64,000 bases of DNA from Macrostomum hystrix (Eukaryota > Platyhelminthes > Macrostomidae): positions 7,187,001-7,251,000 of the forward strand of contig CATNEN010000001.1 of the NCBI GenBank assembly GCA_950097015.1, in the 5' to 3' direction. Under the pieces are notes generated by a model that worked only from the letters and a program-made list of their open reading frames with translations, made no database searches and was not told the DNA's origin. Shown piece by piece: positions 55,729-64,000 of this stretch. The position numbers and the translations under genes were made by a program. The first letter of the stretch is position 1. Every line of letters begins with the position of its first letter.

Positions 55729-56195
55729 AAGATAAATTTTAGACATACAAGTTACGAGTATTATGTGGAAAGCATGGCATGCGCAGAAATTTCAGTAGAA
55801 CTTTACGTTAGTAGTAATTTTTTATTTGAGATGTTTTTTCCCAATGAGATTGGGATGAGTGAGCATCTCAATCCCAACCTGTCCCTGGCTTGCCGATTCC
55901 CACAGCCTCAGAAACTTTTCCGTATCAAAATCGAAACTTTTGCGCTTAGCTCGTAGTTAAAAATCATTTCACGAAAAAACTGAATTTCTACAAGTTTCTT
56001 TTGAAGCAGATAGTTGCGGGCCACTGGGTCACAATGCACGCCGTTAGTTGCGAGAAATGAACGGAAAAAGCTGCTGTTGTTAAGAAGTTACTTCACGTTT
56101 CCACGTCAGTGTTAGGATTAAACTACTCCTCACCTGCTGCAGTTGTTCAGTTTTGAGTCATGTTTAACTGAAAGCTTTCAACGCAGCTTTTAACG

Positions 56196-58357
56196 ATGCT
56201 CAGCAGAGTCCTCAGCAATGGCGAGCTCTTTGGCCCGCTTATTTTCCTGCTCTGCTGTACGGCAATTAAATCTGTTGACGCTCAAGGCGCTGGCAATGCT
56301 GCAAGTTCGTCAGAGATAAGTTCCGGTAATTGAGATAGAATGTTTTAGGGTCTCCTTGTTTAATTCACGCTAACTGGCGATGAGAAAGTCAGGCGGGTGT
56401 GCATAATGAGATCAGGAACTATCGCAAATTCATGTCGACGTCATTTTTAGAATTCATGAGAGATCCTGTAGCCGCTACCAGCCCTGCTGAATTGACTTCA
56501 GCTGAAGGTCGGACTGAGTCACAATGCCTGGCGTTGTGCGGCCGGTCCGTTGCAAAGAACTGCTTCGCGACTGCGTTTGCCCGAAACCAGAAGCTCTGCC
56601 TGTTCTCGGGTACCTGGTGCGCCAATTTCGCCAATGCTGCGCCAAATAGTGCAGTCTATCGGAAACGCTGGGGCTCACTTGGAGAAGCCATCCGTGAGTG
56701 GGATTTCACGAGTTCAGATTTTCATATTCAACTCTCAGCTGATCATTGTTTGTGTTATATGATTACGTTGAGGGCTGCGGGCAAAGTCCATGATTTGGTG
56801 ATATCGCTGACTCCTGAGCACACACGCACACAGATACCGTACACAGACACACGCTCAAACACGTCTGTACATCTGCCGTGACTATCTCATCGTCAGGCAG
56901 TGTACACTCTCACTTAGCTTTCCCGACGGCTGCACCCAAAATGTACATGGCCCTCGCCGAGCTCATGAACTAGTTGATTGTTTCAAGTAGGGAAGAAAAT
57001 AAAGCAACTGAAGAAATTCAATAACTTGTAACTGAGCTATAACGCCTTCCCATTTTCATTTCCAGAGCAGTTCAGGTTTGTCAACGGCCGCCAGTTTCAA
57101 GTGATTCAGCAGCGCTCGAAGGGCAAGATGAGCTTCGCCCAGTGCTGGGCTGAATACGAGACCGGATTCGGCGATGAGACCGACTTTTGGATTGGTATTT
57201 TCATTGATATTTCTATGCGGAAATTCAAATACTCACTGCCCACTTCATGATAGATCCCAAACCGAATGACCGATTTTCGTGGACTTGGACCGATCCAAGT
57301 CCACCACATGGATCAAATGTTCCGCTTTTTCGATACACTAACTTTCAAAGGCATCCGTCGTTAGTATCGAGATATTCAGCAATTCTTGTCGAAGACCCTG
57401 GTGAAAAGGACAACTAGCATAGCTATGTACGAGTGTAAACCTCTGCATGATGAATCCGTAAAGGTACAATAATCTGAGTCCGTCTGTCGTAGGGACCTTA
57501 GTACTCAGCCTCCCAGGTACCAGAATCCTCTTCATCGATCATGGCTACTGGCTGAAGACTGCATGCAGAAAGTATTGTTCCATTTTGGCTTTGGGGAACG
57601 CATCCGTACGTCCGTGAGATGCCGATTGAGTGCTTTTTTAACGTCCCGACTGTGATGAAGAGGATCCTTGGGACTGGGATTCTAAGAACATAGTTTGTGG
57701 AGCCGACATGCTTCCATTGTGAAAATATGTGAGTAGAAAAATGATGCCCCTGTTATGGTGGCTGACACCCTGACGAGAATCGTTGAATATCTCGATGTTT
57801 TGTGATTCTGGAAGTTCTAATGGAGATTGGTTGAAGTTTTTGGATATAGGTAAAGAAAAAAGTGTGTATTTTAAATACCCAGTGGTCTTCCTGTTGTTAA
57901 GGTCGAACACATATCTTCTTGTCTTACAGGTCTGACCGCACTGAACAAGCTAACCGGTGGCACGCCTAGATTGCTGAGAATCGAAGCTGTCACGTACTCT
58001 AACGAGCTGTACATCGCTGAGTATTCAGGATTTTCTGTAAGCCCCGCCAACACCAAGTACCGCATGACATATGACTCATACCTGACGGCCACTTCCAACA
58101 TGACCAGCGATTCTCTCGGCAGCCATCGCGAAATGCAATTCTCCACAATGGACAAGGACAATGACGAGAAGGAGGACGAGAGCTGTTCCAGGAATAGCGG
58201 CGGAAATGGCGGCTGGTGGTACAAGAAATGCTCAAGCTGCAATCCCAACGGGATATTCTACTCAAGCAAAGACTCTGTAGGCGAGACTGGAATGTACTAT
58301 TATGGAGCCGATAAGAAAAATTCGTTGAGAAGTTTTCGGATGATGATTGAAGTTTGA
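56196..58357 (+). CDS. Secreted PAN/apple plus fibrinogen-related (FReD) protein (4 exons, 309 aa)
   Basis: Exons 56196-56325, 56451-56693, 57066-57194 and 57930-58357, all joined in phase 1. A signal peptide (FGPLIFLLCCTAIKSVDAQG) starts the protein. A PAN/apple-like module follows at residues about 45-120 (TESQCLALCGRSVAKNCFAT, CLFSGTWCANFA). The rest is a fibrinogen C-terminal domain: FQVIQQRSKGKMSFAQCWAE, YETGFGDETDFWIGL, the calcium site FSTMDKDNDEKEDESCS, GGWWYKKC and NPNGIFY. Such proteins are secreted lectins in invertebrate immunity or matrix; this role is inferred. The acceptor at 56449-56450 is preferred because its phase fits. An upstream frame from about 56399 overlaps SINE-like sequence and is excluded. 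The second intron holds a family A SINE piece and the third an imperfect inverted repeat. Confidence 0.9.
56768..56970 (-). mobile_element. Family A SINE, 3' part, copy 10 (reverse)
   Basis: Reverse-orientation body: ttgagggctgcgggcaaagt, cgctgactcctgagcacaca, tctcatcgtcaggcagtgta, then a degraded cgacggctgcacccaaaatg, with no recognisable tRNA-like head. It lies in intron 2 of the PAN-FReD gene. Confidence 0.78.
57350..57810. repeat. Large imperfect inverted repeat in PAN-FReD intron 3
   Basis: The segment tatcgagatattcagcaatt at about 57366 pairs with gaatcgttgaatatctcgat at about 57778. The segment agaatcctcttcatcgat near 57520 pairs with gtgatgaagaggatcc near 57651. Both pairs are centred on about 57590, so the stretch can fold back on itself with interruptions. 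It may be a decayed foldback element. Confidence 0.5.
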
Positions 58358-59380
58358 ATCAGGCTTTGTCAGCAACATACTGCAAATATCAATATACGCT
58401 TAACTCGTGGCACAAAACAAGTTAGCAACGCAGGCCGCTGTGCGCCGCCTATGAAGACAGCGACAACTTAAAAAACACCACGTCTATACTACTCGAAGTA
58501 AAGTAATGTATACAGTTTCCGATTGAAGTCAATCTACTGTCTAGTTTCAAGTATTTATTTTGGTTTTGATAAGCTTTTCTTTGGTCAGTTAAATGACGAG
58601 CGCAAATAGATGTACTTTTTGGTCGGAATAAACAAAGACAAAAAAGAATTTAATAATTACATTAAATTTCCAGTTCTACTATCCTCTATAACAGAGAAAT
58701 CCAAATAGAACAAGCTTACTTGTTAGTAACTGGGCAAAATTAGCAATTTTTATTTTCTAGCAAAAGAGGCTGTACTGACATCTACGAGTATTTAGATGTC
58801 ATTTGGATAGATAGATGGGATCAGGACAGGATATGACAAAGCTTTGCTCTATTCCTATCTATTGTTGTTGCAGTTCAATTCCCCTAGCTGTTACCATATC
58901 AACGGGGCAGAGAAAAGGGTAGAGAGGCGCCCACTAATTTGTTTAATCTCTTTCCCTCCTGCAGTCTATGCAAATGGTAGTTTTGTTGCTAGGCAAACAG
59001 ATTTTTGTTGACTTCAATGCATGGAATTATGTGAATCGTTCATCACGCAAAGGCAAGTAGAAAGAGAAATGGGAAAAGCGAATCTAAGCACAACAGAAAC
59101 ACGACTATAGGCTTTTGAATATTTTGAATCGAAAAAGTAATTAATGAACTACGTACTATAGACAGTTTGCTGAATAGCATTTTAAATCTTTCAAAGCGAC
59201 ATGTAAAGCTGACAAACAAAAGCGTCTAAATGTAAAGCGAAATATACGGTAAAATAAATCGAAAACACGTTTAACACATACGAGGACAAAAATGAAAAAC
59301 TGCAACACATTAAAGGACATCTAAAACACAATAAACACATCCGAGGGCACCCTAGAACTCGTTAGACCCATCCTAGAGCA
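58358..59380. other. AT-rich intergenic region, nothing recognised
   Basis: Region between the PAN-FReD gene (+) and the second Ly6 gene (-), carrying the 3' ends of both. No gene, RNA or mobile element was recognised. Confidence 0.5.
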
Positions 59381-59720
59381 CATAAAACATTAGACTCGAT
59401 TAGACGATACCTAAACACATTAGACTTATCCGAGGACATCTAAAACACATTAGACCTATCCGAGGACATCTAAAACACATTAGATCTATCCGAGGACATC
59501 TAAAACACATTAGACCTATCCGAGGACATCTAAAACACATTAGACCCATTCGAAGACATCTTAAACACATTAGACCTATCCGAAGACATCTAAAACACAT
59601 TAGACCCATTCGAGGACATCTTAAACACATTAGACCTATCCGAGGACATCTAAAACACATTAGACCTATCCGAGATAACCTTGAACACATTAGACACAAT
59701 TTGAGGACACCTTAATCGTT
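59380..59720. repeat. 30-bp minisatellite downstream of the second Ly6 gene
   Basis: About 11 copies of a 30-bp unit (acattagacctatccgagga then catctaaaac). The unit is similar to that of the array at 63620-64000 on the other side of the gene. Confidence 0.92.
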
Positions 59721-59802
59721 TTAGACCTCATCAGAGGACACCTAGATTACGAGACCCATGCCGGGACACCCGAATGACGTCTGCAGGCCAAACCAAGGAC
59801 GC

Positions 59803-62800
59803 CTAGAAGACCTTGGCGAGTGCCAGGATGAAGGCGACAGCGCTGGCAGCGGTCGTGACGACTGTCCCACAATGGACACGCACGGTGCGGGCAGAATTGC
59901 AGTAGTTCGAGCTGCAGCTGCGGCAGTTCGCGAAGGATCCGTAGAGTGAGCAGTCGCCGCAGCCAGCAAAGAAGAACTGGTGTGGTAGAAAATTGACAAA
60001 ATTAGGGAATACTGAGGTTCTGATCTTGTAGAAAGTCATCGGAAATCATAGTGAGCTCACATTGATAATGCCATAATTCAGGCTGTACTCATAACAGCTG
60101 CTGGTTGTGCAAGTCCTCCTGGTCCTAGAGGTGTACTGATAATCTCCCAGACTGAAGTAACAGTTTACAGAAGACGACCTGCTGTTGCAATAGTTGCTTG
60201 AGCAGGAAGAGCAGCTGTAGAATGTGCTAGCGAAGGAGGAGCAACTGCCGCAGCCAGCGTAATTGTACTGAAATGGTTCCGCGTTGGTCGTTTGCGTCTT
60301 TGAGTTCGTACGATGACAATCTGGCAAACTTGTGTTTCTACGACTATCTGACGATTTTGATTTTGATGACGATATATCTGACGGTTTGGTTGCTAGCACA
60401 ATCTGAGGATCTGGTTGGTTTGGTTGCTAGGACAATCTGAGGATCTGGTGGTTTGGTTGCTAGTACAATCTGAGGATCTGGTTGGTTTGGTTGCTAGTAC
60501 AATCTGAGGATCTGGTGGTTTGGTTGCTAGGACAATCTGTGGATCTGGTTGGTTTGGCTGCTAGCACAATCTGAGGATCTGGTTGGTTTGGTTGCTAGCA
60601 CAATCTGTGGATCTGGTTGGTTTGGCTGCTAGGACAATCTGAGGATCTGGTTGGTTTTGGCTGCTAGGACAATCTGTGGATCTGGTTGGTTTGGCTGCTA
60701 GGACAATCTGAGGATCTGGTTGGTTTGGCTGCTAGGACAATCTGAGGATCTGGTGGTTTGGTTGCTAGCACAATCTGTGGATCTGGTTGGTTTGGCTGCT
60801 AGCACAATCTGAGGATCTGGTTGGTTTGGTTGCTAGCACAATCTGTGGATCTGGTTGGTTTGGCTGCTAGGACAATCTGAGGATCTGGTTGGTTTGGCTG
60901 CTAGGACAATCTGTGGATCTGGTTGGTTTGGTTGCTAGCACAATCTGAGGATCTGGTTGGTTTGGCTGCTAGGACAATCTGTGGATCTGGTTGGTTTGGC
61001 TGCTAGGACAATCTGAGGATCTGGTTGGTTTGGTTGCTAGCACAATCTGAGGATCTGGTGGTTTGGTTGCTAGGACAATCTGTGGATCTGGTTGGTTTGG
61101 CTGCTAGGACAATCTGAGGATCTGGTTGGTTTGGCTGCTAGCACAATCTGAGGATCTGGTTGGTTTGGTTGCTAGCACAATCTGAGGATCTGGTGGTTTG
61201 GTTGCTAGGACAATCTGAGGATCTGGTTGGTTTGGTTGCTAGCACAATCTGAGGATCTGGTTGGTTTGGTTGCTAGCACAATCTGAGGATCTGGTTGGTT
61301 TGGTTGCTAGCACAATCTGAGGATCTGGTTGGTTTGGTTGCTAGGACAATCTGAGGATCTGGTGGTTTGGTTGCTAGGACAATCTGAGGATCTGGTTGGT
61401 TTGGTTGCTAGCACAATCTGTGGATCTGGTTGGTTTGGTTGCTAGGACAATCTGAGGATCTGGTGGTTTGGTTGCTAGCACAATCTGAGGATCTGGTTGG
61501 TTTGGTTGCTAGCACAATCTGAGGATCTGGTGGTTTGGTTGCTAGGACAATCTGAGGATCTGGTTGGTTTGGTTGCTAGGACAATCTGAGGATCTGGTTG
61601 GTTTGGTTGCTAGGACAATCTGAGGATCTGGTTGGTTTGGCTGCTAGCACAATCTGAGGATCTGGTTGGTTTGGTTGCTAGCACAATCTGAGGATCTGGT
61701 GGTTTGGTTGCTAGGACAATCTGAGGATCTGGTGGTTTGGTTGCTAGGACAATCTGAGGATCTGGTTGGTTTGGTTGCTAGCACAATCTGAGGATCTGGT
61801 GGTTTGGTTGCTAGCACAATCTGTGGATCTGGTTGGTTTGGTTGCTAGGACAATCTGAGGATCTGGTGGTTTGGTTGCTAGCACAATCTGTGGATCTGGT
61901 TGGTTTGGTTGCTAGCACAATCTGAGGATCTGGTGGTTTGGTTGCTAGGACAATCTGAGGATCTGGTTGGTTTGGTTGCTAGGACAATCTGAGGATCTGG
62001 TGGTTTGGTTGCTAGGACAATCTGAGGATCTGGTGGTTTGGTTGCTAGGACAATCTGAGGATCTGGTTGGTTTGGTTGCTAGGACAATCTGAGGATCTGG
62101 TGGTTTGGTTGCTAGGACAATCTGAGGATCTGGTTGGTTTGGTTGCTAGCACAATCTGAGGATCTGGTGGTTTGGTTGCTAGGACAATCTGAGGATCTGG
62201 TTGGTTTGGTTGCTAGGACAATCTGAGGATCTGGTTGGTTTGGTTGCTAGGACAATCTGAGGATCTGGTGGTTTGGTTGCTAGGACAATCTGAGGATCTG
62301 GTGGTTTGGTTGCTAGGACAATCTGAGGATCTGGTTGGTTTGGTTGCTAGCACAATCTGAGGATCTGGTGGTTTGGTTGCTAGGACAATCTGAGGATCTG
62401 GTGGTTTGGTTGCTAGGACAATCTGAGGATCTGGTTGGTTTGGTTGCTAGGACTATCTGAGGATCTGGTTGTTTTGGTTGCTAAGACAATCTGAGGATCT
62501 GGTTGGTTTGGTTGCTAAGACAATCTGAGGATCTGGTTGTTTGGTTGCTAGCACAATCTGAGGATCTGGTTGTTTTGGTTGCTAAAACAATCTGAGGATC
62601 TGGTGGTTTGGTTGCTAGCACAATCTGTGGATCTGGTTGTTTGGTTGCTAGCACAATCTGAGGATCTGGTTGTTTTGGTTGCTAAGACAATCTGAGGATC
62701 TGGTTGGTTTGGTTGCTAGCACAATCTGAGGATCTGGTGGTTTGGTTGCTAGCACAATCTGAGGATCTGGTTGGTTTGGTTGCTAGGACAATCTGAGGAT

Positions 62801-63166
62801 CTGGTTGGTTTGGTTGCTAAGACAATCTGAGGATCTGGTTGGTTTCTACGATAATAAGTAAGTATGGAAGGAATTCTAAGGTGAGATCCATTGTTGGCAC
62901 TTACGGAACCTGAGGTGTAGCTGTGGCAGGTGCTAACGCTGGCGCAATAGGTGTCAGTGCCATTGCTAGTAGATGAAGTTGTTGTATTCCTTGTGTAACA
63001 GTTTATACCAGCCTGGGTACCACCTGTTGATATAAGTTGATTGAATTGTACGAAATGGTTAATAAGTTTAAAGCAAAATAAATGAGGCCTTAACGACAGC
63101 GTACTTACCTGACAACGCTATCAGAACTACAACGATGATAACTGATTTAGTTTTGCTGAATGACAT
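59803..63166 (-). CDS. Two-domain Ly6/uPAR-like secreted or GPI-anchored protein (4 exons, 185 aa)
   Basis: Exons 63166-63109, 63023-62905, 60267-60061 and 59976-59803; phases 1, 0, 0, exactly as in the paralogue at 53392-54400. A signal peptide (MSFSKTKSVIIVVVLIALSG) is followed by domain 1 (GINCYTRNTT, YCASVSTCHSYTSGS, YNYAGCGSCSSFASTFYSCS ending NYCN) and domain 2 (VNCYFSLGDYQY, TCTTSSCYEYSLNYGIIN, FFFAGCGDCSLYGSFANCRS ending NYCN). The hydrophobic tail TTAASAVAFILALAKVF suggests a GPI signal. The intron inside domain 1 is about 2.6 kb because of a minisatellite; the paralogue has a microsatellite in the same intron. Function unknown. Confidence 0.86.
60370..62850. repeat. 33/34-bp minisatellite, about 2.5 kb, in a Ly6 intron
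   Basis: About 73 copies of a unit acaatctgaggatctggttg then gtttggttgctagc (34 bp), with a 33-bp version (ctggtggtttgg) and point variants (gctagg/gctagc, ctgtgg/ctgagg, ggctgct). The two lengths are interspersed. It is the largest array in the window and fills most of the intron 60268-62904. Confidence 0.95.
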
Positions 63167-63620
63167 TTCCTTTAGAAACTGAATTCAGATATATTTAGTC
63201 AGATATATTTTCGTTATTGAAAAGAATCTTTACTGATCCAGATTTTATTCTGTGAATCAACCTACACGAGACAGGTGATTTAGTACAATGCAAATCTAAG
63301 CACACTGGTAGGACTACAAATTAATGGGGAAGTGTGGAATGGTTGAAGGGAAACTATATTGAAAAGGATCACAGATTTCGTAGTCATGACGACAAGTTAG
63401 AGACGCAAAGTAGTGGAGAAAAGAGTATGTACTCTACTGATGACTTGGGAAAGAGAGTGCATGCGAGGAAGTGTGTGGTAGACGAGACAGGATGCGAGGT
63501 GAGAGGAGAGAGGGAGAGGAATAATGCATTCATAGGGATTTATGAGCTCAAAATTAACAATAATGAAATAGAAAGCTGTTGTTAAATATTTTTTTCATTA
63601 ACCATTTACATTAAAGCACG
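63167..63620. other. 5' flank of the second Ly6 gene
   Basis: Upstream of the minus-strand Ly6 gene. A plus-strand frame at 63334-63585 (83 codons, very charged) has no recognisable motif and is not called. Confidence 0.4.
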
Positions 63621-63624
63621 TTAG

Positions 63625-64000
63625 CGAGACATCCAGAACACATTAGAATCCTCATTGGACATCCATAACACATCAGAATCATGTTGGGACATCTCGAACA
63701 CATTAGAATCATGTTGGGACATCCAGAACACATTAGAATCCTCCTTGGACATCCAGAACACATTAGAATCCTCATTGGACATCCAGAACACATTAGAATC
63801 CTCCTTGGACATCCAGAACACATTAGAATCCTCATTGGACATCCAGAACACATTAGAATCCTCCTTGGACATCCAGAACACATTAGAATCCTCATTGGAC
63901 ATCCATAACACATCAGAATCATGTTGGGACATCTCGAACACATTAGAATCATGTTGGGACATCCAGAACACACCAGAATCCTCCTGGGACACCCAGAACA
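63625..64000. repeat. 30-bp minisatellite at the window end
   Basis: About 12 copies of a 30-bp unit (acattagaatcctcattgga then catccagaac), continuing past the window edge. A 240-bp symmetry is visible: the pair of units with catccataac/atgttggg at 63661-63720 recurs at 63901-63960. Confidence 0.93.

Noticed and set aside
56399-56450. Extended N-terminal part of the second PAN-FReD exon
   Set aside because: The sequence resembles a fragment of the SINE A body (gcgatgagaaagtcag), and the acceptor at 56449-56450 gives the phase needed by exon 1.
1-64000. Bacterial-type systems (operons, defence islands, phage genes)
   Set aside because: Every well-supported gene has spliceosomal introns or metazoan domains; no Shine-Dalgarno-spaced gene strings or prokaryotic families were seen.

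Overview
This is nuclear DNA from an animal. Genes are split into many exons at canonical GT/AG sites, exons are GC-richer than the AT-rich introns and spacers, and the families are metazoan: an SLC26 anion transporter, a Brat-type TRIM-NHL protein, an NWD1/2-type NACHT-WD40 protein, bifunctional LKR/SDH (AASS), a fibrinogen-related protein and Ly6/uPAR proteins. Very short introns mixed with introns swollen by minisatellites, plus abundant tRNA-derived SINEs, suggest a small spiralian; a free-living flatworm such as Macrostomum is my best guess, but the window does not prove it. Gene models below were built by joining exons at splice sites whose phases agree and by checking the protein against family motifs; residue numbers come from those models.

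Layout. 1-1290: minisatellite, probably an intron of the gene that follows. 1409-5020 (+): 3' part of an SLC26 transporter ending in a PDZ ligand. 6055-7025: minisatellite. 7078-7373 (-): frameshifted WSC exon. 8325-9406 (-): small secreted WSC-PAN protein. 11173-12533 (-): PLP-dependent serine/threonine dehydratase or racemase. 12.6-19 kb: gene-poor, with a foldback MITE (14948-15340) and a decayed FLYWCH/Mutator-like transposon (16135-17783). 19020-24257 (+): TRIM-NHL gene of the Brat class. 24.3-27.9 kb: AT-rich spacer. 27892-38594 (-): 13-exon NACHT-WD40 gene of about 1871 aa, with SINEs and a solo LTR in its introns. 39591-50236 (+): complete 10-exon LKR/SDH gene of 937 aa; intron 6 holds a broken copy of the single-exon coiled-coil/propeller gene found at 51528-53054. 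53392-54400 and 59803-63166 (both -): paralogous two-domain Ly6/uPAR genes, flanking a secreted PAN-fibrinogen gene at 56196-58357 (+).

Two tRNA-derived SINE families (A, about 300-400 bp; B, about 290 bp) account for at least 14 insertions. About twenty tandem arrays are present, most inside introns and most with units of 15-40 bp. Several show higher-order repeats, so they grew by block duplication. Long open frames inside these arrays are artefacts of stop-free units.

The genes do not form a single pathway. The most interesting items are the NACHT-WD40 protein with a DUF4062-like N-terminus and a C-terminal CaaX-like CSVM, the Ly6 pair with introns at the same place in each domain, the AASS-intron pseudogene, and the two inverted-repeat elements.
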